Source: Pseudohalioglobus sediminis
GTDB taxonomy: Bacteria; Pseudomonadota; Gammaproteobacteria; Pseudomonadales; Halieaceae
DNA: 64,000 bases
Assembly: GCF_008370495.1 (NCBI RefSeq)
Contig: NZ_VTUX01000002.1
Span: 124,001 to 188,000, forward strand
Direction: 5' to 3'
Position 1 is the first letter of the stretch. Every line of letters begins with the position of its first letter. Made by a program: the position numbers and the translations under genes. The notes below the pieces were generated by a model. That model searched no databases and was not told the DNA's origin. It saw only the letters and a program-made list of their open reading frames with translations. This document shows, piece by piece, positions 1 through 8,994 of this stretch.

Positions 1-453
1 CACCGCGTCGCCCCGGTGGACCAGGCTGCCGACCTGGCCTGTGGTAACGGTGTCCTGGGCATTGCGGCGATGCAACAGGGTATCGCCGGGGCGGTGACTT
101 TTGCCGATGAGTCGGCGATGGCGATTGCTTCTGCCAGGCACAACGTACAGGCAATCCTCGGCAATGAGACGTCCGCCACTTTTCACCACGGCGATGGCCT
201 GCTCGAGTGCGAACAGCAATTTGAGCTGATTCTCTGCAATCCTCCTTTCCATCTTGGCCATACCGTGGACGAATTTGCCGGGCGCCGCCTCATCCGCCAG
301 TGCGCTGTCGCATTACGCCCGGGTGGACAACTGCTGCTGGTTGCCAACCGCCATCTCAACTACGCAGGGGAGCTCAAGCGTCGGTTCTCGCGGATCGAGC
401 AAACGGGCCAGAACCGGAAATTCCGGCTGTGGCAGGCAACCCGCAGTTGCTAA
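1..453 (+). CDS. rlmG: 23S rRNA (guanine-N2) methyltransferase RlmG, 3' part
   Basis: The reading frame is open from base 1, so the gene begins before the window. What is visible is the C-terminal half of a class I SAM-dependent methyltransferase: a SAM-binding DLACGNGVLG motif, an acidic end of strand 2 (FADES), and the NPPFH motif typical of N2-guanine methyltransferases of the RsmC/RlmG family. The ending VANRHLNY...KFRLWQA matches RlmG (YgjO), which modifies G1835 of 23S rRNA, better than RsmC. It stands alone, with an 85-nt gap to the next gene. Family assignment is secure; RlmG rather than RsmC is inferred from the C-terminal motif. Confidence 0.88.
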   Translation, partial: HRVAPVDQAADLACGNGVLGIAAMQQGIAGAVTFADESAMAIASARHNVQAILGNETSATFHHGDGLLECEQQFELILCNPPFHLGHTVDEFAGRRLIRQCAVALRPGGQLLLVANRHLNYAGELKRRFSRIEQTGQNRKFRLWQATRSC

Positions 454-538
454 GGCTGGCAAGGGTGGCTATCTTTACGACTGCCGGAACACCGGGCGTC
501 GCCTGGGTACGGCAAACCCACCTCGAAAAGGATTACCC

Positions 539-1141
539 ATGCAAAAAATCGTCAACAATATTCTAGGCACCGCGGCACTGATTGCTGCCGCCGTCATGAT
601 CCCGTTCACCGCTACCGCGGATGAACACGCAAAAGAGCCCACCTCAGGCGGTCGCGCCATGGCCATTGAAATGGAGGCCGAAGTCACCGCCGTAGATGCT
701 GAAACACGCCAGGTTACGCTGACCGGAGCCGACGGCAGGTCGCTTACCATCACCGTACCGGAAGACGGCATAGCCATCGAAACCGTGGGCGTGGGTGACG
801 TGCTTCGTGTCGGTTACCTGGCTGCGCTGGAGGGAGAACTGCGAGCCCCTACCGAGGAAGAGAAAGCCGATCCTTTCGTTGAGATTCGTGATGCCGCCCA
901 GGGAGAGGTCGAGGGCACTGATGTTGTCGGTGCCGGCCGTGTCATCCATGCTGTATGCACTATCGAGGGCATGAACCGCCTGCTGGGCACGGTGACCGTG
1001 CTGGATTCCAACGGCAAGGTGCACGTCATTGCCGATGTAGAGCCCGAGAAAATGTCCGGCGTCACCCTCGGGCAGACTATCGTCCTGACCTTTACGGAAG
1101 CGGTTGCGGTAAGCCTCGAGCACGTATCCAAGGCTGAGTAA
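539..1141 (+). CDS. small exported protein of unknown function
   Basis: A 200-residue protein with a clear Sec signal peptide: a Lys near the N-terminus, a hydrophobic stretch at about 8-24, and likely cleavage after ATA-DEHA near residue 27. The mature part is acidic and seems to hold two beta-rich segments, one around EVTAVDAETRQVTLTG and one around LLGTVTVLDSNGKVHVIA, which look like short OB- or DUF5666-like strands. There is one Cys. The frame is open further upstream, but I choose ATG 539 because an AAAGGA ribosome site lies 6-7 bases before it and because the signal peptide starts there. I do not recognise a named family. It is probably monocistronic, with a hairpin right after the stop. 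Confidence 0.75.
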   Translation: MQKIVNNILGTAALIAAAVMIPFTATADEHAKEPTSGGRAMAIEMEAEVTAVDAETRQVTLTGADGRSLTITVPEDGIAIETVGVGDVLRVGYLAALEGELRAPTEEEKADPFVEIRDAAQGEVEGTDVVGAGRVIHAVCTIEGMNRLLGTVTVLDSNGKVHVIADVEPEKMSGVTLGQTIVLTFTEAVAVSLEHVSKAE

Positions 1142-1153
1142 GTCATGCTGATC

Positions 1154-1181
1154 CTGGCCGGCAGCGTTTTTAGCCGGCCAG
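1154..1181. terminator. hairpin between convergent genes
   Basis: A perfect 9-bp inverted repeat (CTGGCCGGC / GCCGGCCAG) has a 10-base loop that holds TTTTT. It lies between the convergent exported-protein gene and cobB and overlaps the cobB stop. It is probably a shared terminator. It lacks a clean T-run after the stem, so its strength is uncertain. Confidence 0.5.
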
Positions 1182-1889
1182 TATTTCCTCAACCACTTCA
1201 GCCACTTTCTCGGTGGCCAGCCCCCTGCGCTGATGGTGGAACACCCCTGTAACCTCACTCACCTCCCGGTTGATTTCCAGGGTCATGGCGCCGTACGCCA
1301 GGGCCTGGCGTACGAACCCCGCAGCGGGGTACACCACACCCGATGTGCCGACCGCTATGAACAGGTCGCACCGCGCCAGCTGGCCCTCAATATGTGGCAT
1401 AAAGTAAGGCATCTCCCCAAACCAGACCACGTCGGGTCTGACGCCGCCGACTGCGCCACAGTCAGGGCACGGGCTGCTGTGATCGTAATCCTGCCGCGGC
1501 CGATGGCGTTCACCACAAAGCTGGCAAAGAGCGGAACGCAGTTCGCCATGCATATGGCAAACCTGTTCACTGCCACCGCGCTCGTGCAGGTCGTCAACAT
1601 TCTGCGTGACCAGGAACACCCGGCCGGGAAAATCGCGCTGTAGCCGCGCAATGTCCCGGTGGGCGTTATTGGGCTCGACCTCGCCCAGTTTGTTGCGGCG
1701 CGCGTTATAAAAACGATAAACCAGGCCGGGATCACGGGCAAAGGCCTCGGGAGTGGCAATCTGCATCGGGTCATGGTTTTCCCATAGACCGTCGGCATCG
1801 CGAAACGTGGGGACCCCGGATTCGGCGGAGATACCGGCTCCGGTGAGTATGACAATGTGTTCGATTTGGCGGTCATTGAACAGCGGCAA
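1170..1889 (-). CDS. cobB: NAD-dependent protein deacylase (class III sirtuin)
   Basis: A 239-residue sirtuin that removes acyl groups from lysines using NAD. The motifs appear in order: GAGIS at about 17-21, TFRD at 28-31, the FYNARR segment at 60-65, QNVDDLH at 96-102, and the catalytic His of MHGEL at about 114. A zinc module follows, with Cys at about 122, 125, 141 and 144. Tyr61 and Arg64 in FYNARR correspond to the pair that lets class III sirtuins (E. coli CobB, SIRT5) accept succinyl and malonyl lysine, so desuccinylase activity is likely. It is divergent from the LLM oxidoreductase gene, with start codons about 60 bases apart. Confidence 0.95.
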   Translation of the reverse strand: MPLFNDRQIEHIVILTGAGISAESGVPTFRDADGLWENHDPMQIATPEAFARDPGLVYRFYNARRNKLGEVEPNNAHRDIARLQRDFPGRVFLVTQNVDDLHERGGSEQVCHMHGELRSALCQLCGERHRPRQDYDHSSPCPDCGAVGGVRPDVVWFGEMPYFMPHIEGQLARCDLFIAVGTSGVVYPAAGFVRQALAYGAMTLEINREVSEVTGVFHHQRRGLATEKVAEVVEEILAG

Positions 1890-1949
1890 GGACTTTTACC
1901 CCGGATAAGGCTACATTTACCCGGCATTAAAACGTATCAGGAGACCCTC

Positions 1950-2822
1950 GTGAAGTTTGTACTGTCCACCTCATTCAGCACCGTCGCCCATCTCACTGAG
2001 CTGGCGCCGGTAGCCGATACGCATGGCTGGCACGCCATGTCGTTTTCAGACCACGTGGTGAACCCCGAGACGATTCGCACACCCTACCCCTATACCGAAG
2101 ACGGCAGCCGGCGCTGGCAGCCTTTTACAGACTGGCCGGACCCCTGGGTAATGATCGGCGCCCTGGCAGCGATAACCACCCGGTTGCGCTTTACCAATAA
2201 TGTCTTCGTGTTACCCATGCGTAATCCCTACCTGGTCGCCAAGGCCATCAGCACAGCGTCAATTATTTCCAACAACCGTATCACCCCCGCCTTCGGTGTC
2301 GGCTGGTCAAAAGATGAGTTCGAACTGATGCAGCAGGATTTCCATACCCGCGGCAAGCGCGCCGATGAGATGATCGATGTCATGAAGCTGCTCTGGAGTG
2401 GGGAAATGGTCAGTTATGAGGGCAAGTACTATCAGTTTGAGCCCATGGAGATGAACCCGGCGCCGACGGCTCCCGTACCCATCTGGATCGGCGGTATATC
2501 AGACCCGGCGATGCGCCGCGCAGCGCGCGTCGGCGATGGCTGGGTGTCTGATCTGCAGCCCTCTGATGAAATTCTCGAGTCGGTGGCGAGAATACAGGCA
2601 TGGCGCAAGGAGTACGGACGGGACCACTTGCCTTTCGAGGTCATGGCCACTCCCTCGGACGCCTGGGATGCAGACGGCTACAAACGCCTCGAGGACGGCG
2701 GCGTGACGCATATCATGACCATGCCCTGGCCCTTTTATCACGGTGCCAGTGATGCCCTGGAACACAAGATCGACGCAATCAAGCGCTTCTCAGACGACAT
2801 CATCAGTCAATGCAGCGACTGA
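1950..2822 (+). CDS. LLM-class flavin-dependent oxidoreductase
   Basis: A 290-residue luciferase-like (TIM barrel) oxidoreductase that would bind FMN or F420. Visible marks are SFSDHVV near the N-terminus, the RLRFTNNVFVLPMRNP strand typical of the family, FGVGWSKDEFELM, and the PVPIWIGG segment. It resembles the F420-dependent-type subfamily, but the cofactor cannot be told from sequence alone. The frame is open to 1857, but GTG 1950 is preferred: a CAGGAG ribosome site lies six bases upstream and the homologous MKFVLSTSF start follows. The substrate is unknown, and neighbours give no pathway context. Confidence 0.85.
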   Translation: MKFVLSTSFSTVAHLTELAPVADTHGWHAMSFSDHVVNPETIRTPYPYTEDGSRRWQPFTDWPDPWVMIGALAAITTRLRFTNNVFVLPMRNPYLVAKAISTASIISNNRITPAFGVGWSKDEFELMQQDFHTRGKRADEMIDVMKLLWSGEMVSYEGKYYQFEPMEMNPAPTAPVPIWIGGISDPAMRRAARVGDGWVSDLQPSDEILESVARIQAWRKEYGRDHLPFEVMATPSDAWDADGYKRLEDGGVTHIMTMPWPFYHGASDALEHKIDAIKRFSDDIISQCSD

Positions 2823-2842
2823 GTCGTTGAGCAGCCCACGGC

Positions 2843-5800
2843 TTAATCCTGGTCGAGTTCGGCTATCGGGTGCAGCAGACCCAGGCCGGTGAAATAGAGC
2901 GCGCAGCGAACCGGCTCGCTGGCGCGGGCTGCCAGGGCGTTTCGATATACCAGTAATTGCGGGCGATAACGCTCGCGCTCCGCGCACAGGAAGTCTTCCA
3001 GCGCCATCCCCTCAGCCGGTACGCTGCTCTTGTAATCCACGATCCAACGCACACCACTGGCTGAATCCACGAAGGTGCGGTCGATAACAAGGTCCCTGAC
3101 CTGGTCATCCAGATGGGCCGTGAGCGCCAGTTCGCTGTGGGCATCGGCATGTTCTGCGCTCAGTAACCAGCGACCGCCAGCGTCATCAGCCAGGGTTCTG
3201 CGCAACGCCGCCATCACTGCCTGCTCGGCGGCGTCAAGCCGGCCCGGCCCCACACCCAGGGTTGCCAGGTCACAGCGCAACTGGTCCTGCAGGTGCTCGG
3301 GCACGTCGCGCGGCAGCGGTACCATCAGGCTCAGTTGTTCGAGGCCCTGGTGAATGACCGTGCCGATATGCCGCTCGTTCCAGTTCAGCGTCGGCGACGG
3401 TATATTGGCGTCTTCTTCCGCTACTGGTTGCGGCCCGGATGGTGGCGGCGGTGGGTTATCAAGGCGCAGCAGCGGGCGCGAAGTGACGGCCGCCTGCGCA
3501 GGCTCGGGGATGGCTGCATGTGCCGTCAGCTGGCGCTTGAACACCGGCCACAGTGGCGCCAGCAGGGATCCATCACCGGGAGGTTTGAACGCCGGTGTGG
3601 TGGCTTCCGTCTGCTCTCTCTCCTCCAGGCAGGCGGTCAGGGTAAGCCTTTTGACAGCGCGCGTTGTGCCGACATAGAGCAGGCGCGTATTTTCCAGTCG
3701 CGCCTTTTGTTTACGACAGCGCCGCAGATAGTTGTACAGGCCCGGGGCCTTGGCCTCACTGTGGTCATCCGCTGCGAGCATGATGCCGAGATCGCCACTG
3801 CTGCTGTTGTACTCGTCCCACAGCAGCAGTTGCCTGCTGTCGCCGCGTGTGGCGCGAGCCAGGGCCGGGATGAATACCCAATCGAACTCCAGGCCCTTGG
3901 CTTTGTGCAGGGTCATAACCTGCAGCGGCGCATCCGGAGTGTCACTGCTGGCAAACAGCCGCTCCAGGCGCTCCTGCATCCAGGTCATGGACAGCCCTGC
4001 ACCTTCGGCCTCGGCCTCTTGCAGCAGCTGGAAAAACGCCTCGGCATCCTGCAGGTAGCGCGCCTGGTTGAGGCAGGCGGGGCCGCCCAGGTGCTCCCAG
4101 GTTTGTTCGACCCAGACACGCAGGGCCAGCCGATCGCGCTTCTGTTCCGCCCAGCGCAGGCACTCACTGACCCGGGCAAGGCTGGTTCTGCCGCGCTCGC
4201 TCAACGTCCCCGGGAAATCACCCTGCAACAGCCAGGCTGCCAGGTTCTGGTATCGGGGATGTTCGCTGGCACCGACGACGGCCTGCAGGTCCGCCAGTGA
4301 CAGCGCGCACCATGGCGCACGCAGCAAGGCCAGCCAGGCCACGCGATCTGCGGGATTGGCCAGTGCGCGACAGAGTAGCGTCAGGTCGACGATGGCCGGG
4401 GAACTGGCCAGGTTGTCCATGTCCTGCGCGGCGAAAGGTATGTCCTGGCGCCGCAATTGCTCAAGAATCGGGGCCAGGTGTGACCTGCTGCGTCCGAGCA
4501 CGGCAATGCTGGTGATGTTGTCATCGGCCAGTCCCGCCTGCAGTTGCTGCACCAGCCACGCGGCCTCCTGCTGTGCGGCTGCCTCGCCTGAAAAGGCATG
4601 CATCTGTATGGCATCGGCCGCGCCCGCGGGCTTGACGGCTGCGGCATCGCTGAAGCCCACCTGCCCCTTCCTGGCATTGTCTTCGTGCGGGAAAGCCTCG
4701 CGAAAGCTCTGGTTAACCCATTCGACGATGCCCTCCTCCGAGCGAAAGTTGCAGCGCAATTCGACGCTCTCCGGTACGACACCGTTGAAGCCCTGGTCCC
4801 TGGCGGTGAGAAACAGGCCGACGTTGGCGTTGCGAAAGCCGTAAATGGACTGCATACCATCGCCGACGATGAAAATCGTTCGCGGGGCCTCGCCATTCAC
4901 CGCATTGTGCTCGCCCCAGCCGCGGGTCAGGCGTTCGATGAGGCGGTACTGGTTCAGCGCCGTATCCTGGAACTCGTCAACCAGTATATGCTCGATACCG
5001 TAGTCGAGCCGCAAGGCCAGCTCTGTAGGCGCCGCATCATCACCGAGAGCGTCAAGGGCGGAAAGCGTGACCTGGCTGTGGTCCACCACACCGCGTCGCT
5101 CAAACACCAGCAGCAGGCAGGCCGCAAGCAGTGGCAGCACATGTGAAAGGTGCACCACTAACTGCCAGGAGGACTCGTGGCTGTCCATCAACGGTAGCCA
5201 CATCACCTCGGCGAGCGCGGCATCCAGTCCCGGCTCAGCTGCCAGGCATTCAACCAGGTCCTTGAACTGCGCCTTGCGTTCCTTGGGCTCACCTGTGCCG
5301 GTAATAAATCCGTTGCGCACATTGACCGTGCTGCGAAACATGCCCTGCTGGGTGAGCAACATGCTTGCCAGCGCGCGCCAGTGCCCCAAGTCATCCGCTA
5401 TCGCGGCAGGAAACGACGCGGGTACCGGTGCATGGAGATTGGACTGCGCATAAACCAACAGCTCGAAGAGCTTGTCCTGCCATGGCAGCAGGCGGTCACG
5501 CAATTCTGACAGCGTATCTGCCGTGGCAGCGGCTACCGTCCGTTCAATACTGGCCTGTGCTTCTCTCGGCGAATAGCGCGCGCCCATGTATTCATGCCAC
5601 TGCTCACGCTTGGCCAGCATCTCCACCAGCAGTTCTGTCAGGCGATCCCAGTTGTTGTCGAAGTGCAACAACAGTGCCTCCAGGTCCTTCACCTCCGGCC
5701 TTGATGTGCCGACCAGGGTAAACAGCTCCTGCACGGCCTCCCGGTATAAGGGCACAGCGTTGTCAGTTGCCTGCGCCTGCCCGCCAAAGCGGCTGAGCAC

Positions 5801-6190
5801 TGGCATCTGCCTGGTCAGCCCGGCACAAAAGCTGTCGATCGTCTTGATATTCAGGCGCGATATATCCCGACCGAGATGCCAGTCACCGGCCGCGCTTGCA
5901 GCCAGGGCAGCGCTTGCCAGCTCGCGCGTTACCCGCTGGTGATCATCGCTCACTGGCAGGTCCTGCTGCGCTGCGCGCAATGCCTGCAGCACGCGCTCGC
6001 GCATTTCAGCTGCTGCCTTGCGGGTGAAGGTGATGGCCAGCACCTGTTCCGGCTTTGTCACCCGGGACAGCAGTGCCAGGTATCGCTGTATCAGTAACTC
6101 GGTCTTGCCGGATCCGGCCGGGGCCGTCACGCAAAAGCTTTTGCTGACATCCAGCGCCCTGCGGCGCTCTGTAGCATCAGCGATACTCAC
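2843..6190 (-). CDS. AddA/RecB-like UvrD helicase with C-terminal nuclease domain
   Basis: A 1115-residue SF1A helicase-nuclease. Walker A (APAGSGKT) is at about 23-30, the Walker B-type VDEFQDT lies near the middle, and the motif LHKAKGLEFDWVF (motif V) and the TTRA motif follow. A PD-(D/E)XK nuclease domain ends the protein: GTVIHQGLE, then WIVDYKSS with the catalytic Asp and Lys, then the RPQLLVYR motif. This is the AddA layout of a double-strand-break end-resection enzyme. Its start overlaps the stop of the AddB-like gene upstream by four bases (ATGA), so they are translationally coupled partners. It could be called RecB-like, but the partner and lack of RecC/RecD favour the AddAB type. 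Confidence 0.88.
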   Translation of the reverse strand: MSIADATERRRALDVSKSFCVTAPAGSGKTELLIQRYLALLSRVTKPEQVLAITFTRKAAAEMRERVLQALRAAQQDLPVSDDHQRVTRELASAALAASAAGDWHLGRDISRLNIKTIDSFCAGLTRQMPVLSRFGGQAQATDNAVPLYREAVQELFTLVGTSRPEVKDLEALLLHFDNNWDRLTELLVEMLAKREQWHEYMGARYSPREAQASIERTVAAATADTLSELRDRLLPWQDKLFELLVYAQSNLHAPVPASFPAAIADDLGHWRALASMLLTQQGMFRSTVNVRNGFITGTGEPKERKAQFKDLVECLAAEPGLDAALAEVMWLPLMDSHESSWQLVVHLSHVLPLLAACLLLVFERRGVVDHSQVTLSALDALGDDAAPTELALRLDYGIEHILVDEFQDTALNQYRLIERLTRGWGEHNAVNGEAPRTIFIVGDGMQSIYGFRNANVGLFLTARDQGFNGVVPESVELRCNFRSEEGIVEWVNQSFREAFPHEDNARKGQVGFSDAAAVKPAGAADAIQMHAFSGEAAAQQEAAWLVQQLQAGLADDNITSIAVLGRSRSHLAPILEQLRRQDIPFAAQDMDNLASSPAIVDLTLLCRALANPADRVAWLALLRAPWCALSLADLQAVVGASEHPRYQNLAAWLLQGDFPGTLSERGRTSLARVSECLRWAEQKRDRLALRVWVEQTWEHLGGPACLNQARYLQDAEAFFQLLQEAEAEGAGLSMTWMQERLERLFASSDTPDAPLQVMTLHKAKGLEFDWVFIPALARATRGDSRQLLLWDEYNSSSGDLGIMLAADDHSEAKAPGLYNYLRRCRKQKARLENTRLLYVGTTRAVKRLTLTACLEEREQTEATTPAFKPPGDGSLLAPLWPVFKRQLTAHAAIPEPAQAAVTSRPLLRLDNPPPPPSGPQPVAEEDANIPSPTLNWNERHIGTVIHQGLEQLSLMVPLPRDVPEHLQDQLRCDLATLGVGPGRLDAAEQAVMAALRRTLADDAGGRWLLSAEHADAHSELALTAHLDDQVRDLVIDRTFVDSASGVRWIVDYKSSVPAEGMALEDFLCAERERYRPQLLVYRNALAARASEPVRCALYFTGLGLLHPIAELDQD

Positions 6191-8859
6191 ACTGGACCTC
6201 CGTCGTGTATCTCCACCCGGCAGAGCGCTTGCATACCACAGTACGTGCAGGCAGCAGGCAGTGGGTCCACTGCAGCCTCCCCCTGCATGAATGCATCTGC
6301 GAGGCGTTCGAGGTTACTGCGCCACTCCGCCAGTAAGCCCGGCCAGTCCTGCTGTTCCGAATAGCGCTGTACTGCCCTGGCGACATCCTGCTGCACGCCG
6401 GCAACGCCTTCAACTTCCCCTATACCGATCATGCGGCAGTCGCGGGCGCGCACCTGTGCAAAAGCCAGTCCGGAGGCATCACCGATCAGTCCATACAGAG
6501 GCAGCTGTGGCTGCGACGGCCGCTCTCCGAGCCAGCTGGACAGGCTGCTGCGGCCGCTTTTGTAATCAATGACCAGTTGCGCTCCGTCCGCCAAACGGTC
6601 AATTCGGTCCAGCTTCAAGCTGAGCCGCAGACCGGCAAACGTGTATTCGGCAGGGTCCTCCCGGGAGACCACCGTGAACGGTTCCCGCGCTCGCTCGACC
6701 TCCAGCCACTCATGTAACAACGCTGTGAGACGCTGTTGCTCCAGATCCAGGCAGCCCCTGCCAACCAACTGCGACAATGCCGAGGGCAGTTGTTGCATCG
6801 CCGAATCTATGGAGCGATTTACGATGGAGTGCAGCGCTGCCTCGTCCTGCCGGTGCAATGTTGCACTGTCCTGCAGCTCGCCCCACAGTGCGTAGAGCGC
6901 ATCGTGCAGCAGTTTACCGCGCTCTGTAGCGCGCAGCCCGCTGCGTGGCTCATCCAGCGGTTGCGCCTGGAGCCGCAGGACGGCAAAGGCCCTGAAAGGA
7001 CAATTCGCCTGAGCCTGCAGGATGGCAGTGCCGCCGCGGATCGCAGCCAACTGCGCTGAAGACAGTGCCGGCGCGTTGTCGTCGCGCTGTGCTACCAGAC
7101 GCGCAGCGCCGGATGTTTCATGCCAGTCGCGCCAGGGCTCCTCGGCCAGCTCGTGCTGTTCAATCTGCACGCCGTCGAGCAGCGCGCTGGGCACTTCCGG
7201 GACCCCGTCATTCTGTCGGGAAAAGCTCGCTATCAATACGCGACAGCCCGCTCGATACTGGCGCATCAGGGCCGTGGCATAGCGCCACTCACGCTCGGCT
7301 GAGCTGTGTGGCATGGACAGGCGACGCTGCATGGCGACAGGAAGGAATGGGTTCGGCCGCGCCGGCGCTGGCCAGCGACTGCCCTGCAAGCCGACCATCC
7401 ACACCTGGTCAAACTGCAGCCCAGCTGCCTCCAGCGGCCCCAGCACCTGTATACCGCTGCTGGCAGTCTGTGGCTGCGATATCCTCTGCTGGCAGCACCG
7501 GCGCAGCAGGGCCAGGGCCTCGCTCGCAGGGAGTTCACCGCTGAGCGCGTCAAAGCCGGAAAAGGCTTCCAGTACCTCGTACCAGGTCTCCACTTGCTGG
7601 TATTCAAGGGAATCCAGCGGCCCCGGGCCGGGCCAGCCGAATATCTGCAGTACCTGGCAAAAGTGCTCAACCCAGTGCGACGGTAGCTCCCGCCTGCGAT
7701 CAAGACGCAGCGCAGAGATCGCTTTAAGGCAGTCTCCAATCGCCGTGCCCCGCTGCTCATCGATGCGGACTGTCGCGGCCAGGTGACGCAGTCTCGCGGT
7801 GCTGATGCGCTGTACACCGTCGCGGTACAAAGCCTGCAACAGTTTCAGGCCGGTTTCCGTGAGCGCGTCGCGGCAGGCGGCAAAGCGACTGATGATTAGC
7901 CCCTGCACATCCTCCTGGCTGACCTGGGGCTCAATAACCGTCAGCATGCGCAGCGCATCGCGAATCACCGGCGCCCTGTCCAGTGGAATACCGGTGGAGA
8001 AGTCCACCGGCAAGGCGCCGTAGTTGTCTCCCAGGCAATCGAACTGCCGGCGCAAGAGATACTCCAACTCGTTGCGATCCGACTGCATATCCGTCAGCAG
8101 GATGCCCAGGCGGCACCCTGTATCACTTGTGTATTGCGACGCGGCCCAGCGCGCAACTGCGCTCAATTCAGCGCGTCGCTCAGCAAAGCTCTTGCCGATA
8201 ATTGGTGCCGACGCATCCGCGCTGGCTACCTCTTCCAGCGGATCGGCACGGGACGCGACCACTGCGCGATGCAAGGGCGCTATGTCGTCGAAGTCGACCA
8301 GCGCTATGGGCACAGTTGCTGCGCTGTAATCCAGCGCCAGCAGGCGTATTGCGCTGTCGTCAATTGTGAGCGCGGACTGCTGCTGCAGCGCAACGGTGAA
8401 GGCCCGGCACCAGCGCAGGAAGGTGGCACAGTCGTCGTCCAGCGCGAACTCGCTGGTAGCCTTCGTATCCGCGGGATCAATGCCATAGCGCAGCATCAAT
8501 TCGCGTGCCTGGCGGGCCAGGTCAACCGCTGCGTCAAGGCGCAGCAGTGGGGCACTATCGGTGGCGCTGGTATCGTCACGGATGACCTGTCGCCACAATT
8601 CGGCCTGCTGCAAGGGGCTTATGGTTTTGGCGGGTGACACCACTCCTGCACGCACGGCCTGTTGCCACTGCCCGGCCAGCCATTGCTCCAGCGCGCACAC
8701 TGGCGCCGGCTCCCAGGTCACCTGCCCCGCCTGCATTTGCTCACGATCCCAGGCCTGCTTGATCGCTCGGGACAGGCGCAGGTTCGGCGTGATCAGGGTG
8801 AAACCCCGCTGCAGCAAGGGCCTTAGCCTGTCTAAATCGAAATATCGGGGTGAATCCAT
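6187..8859 (-). CDS. AddB-like inactive helicase with Fe-S PD-(D/E)XK nuclease
   Basis: An 890-residue protein, the first gene of the two-gene helicase-nuclease operon. The N-terminal region looks like an SF1 fold but has no GxGKT: the equivalent place reads FTLITPNLRLSRAI. The C-terminal third is a PD-(D/E)XK nuclease: ERGKLLHDALYALW, then LVIDYKSG, then QPQLPLYG. A Cys in NCPFRAFA and a terminal CxxCxxxxxC (CTYCGMQALC) form the four-Cys pattern of the AddB/Cas4 iron-sulfur nuclease domain. The length of about 900 residues fits the family annotated as 'probable DNA repair protein' (TIGR03623), which I recall but could not search. It is divergent from the DAHP synthase gene. Confidence 0.85.
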   Translation of the reverse strand: MDSPRYFDLDRLRPLLQRGFTLITPNLRLSRAIKQAWDREQMQAGQVTWEPAPVCALEQWLAGQWQQAVRAGVVSPAKTISPLQQAELWRQVIRDDTSATDSAPLLRLDAAVDLARQARELMLRYGIDPADTKATSEFALDDDCATFLRWCRAFTVALQQQSALTIDDSAIRLLALDYSAATVPIALVDFDDIAPLHRAVVASRADPLEEVASADASAPIIGKSFAERRAELSAVARWAASQYTSDTGCRLGILLTDMQSDRNELEYLLRRQFDCLGDNYGALPVDFSTGIPLDRAPVIRDALRMLTVIEPQVSQEDVQGLIISRFAACRDALTETGLKLLQALYRDGVQRISTARLRHLAATVRIDEQRGTAIGDCLKAISALRLDRRRELPSHWVEHFCQVLQIFGWPGPGPLDSLEYQQVETWYEVLEAFSGFDALSGELPASEALALLRRCCQQRISQPQTASSGIQVLGPLEAAGLQFDQVWMVGLQGSRWPAPARPNPFLPVAMQRRLSMPHSSAEREWRYATALMRQYRAGCRVLIASFSRQNDGVPEVPSALLDGVQIEQHELAEEPWRDWHETSGAARLVAQRDDNAPALSSAQLAAIRGGTAILQAQANCPFRAFAVLRLQAQPLDEPRSGLRATERGKLLHDALYALWGELQDSATLHRQDEAALHSIVNRSIDSAMQQLPSALSQLVGRGCLDLEQQRLTALLHEWLEVERAREPFTVVSREDPAEYTFAGLRLSLKLDRIDRLADGAQLVIDYKSGRSSLSSWLGERPSQPQLPLYGLIGDASGLAFAQVRARDCRMIGIGEVEGVAGVQQDVARAVQRYSEQQDWPGLLAEWRSNLERLADAFMQGEAAVDPLPAACTYCGMQALCRVEIHDGGPV

Positions 8860-8994
8860 TGCGGGCCTTACCTGCCTCCTGCCGCGCCCGAGTGGCGCCT
8901 ACCCAAACCTTGACCGCTGCTATAGAATGTCGCGCCGCGCGCGCCACCTCGGCACGCGGCCGCGTCCGGTTTTTACTGTATCAGGGATACGAAC

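Noticed and set aside
3293-4300. 335-codon open frame antisense to the AddA-like gene
   Set aside because: The opposite frame carries the helicase motifs. Low-complexity Arg/Gln-rich antisense product.
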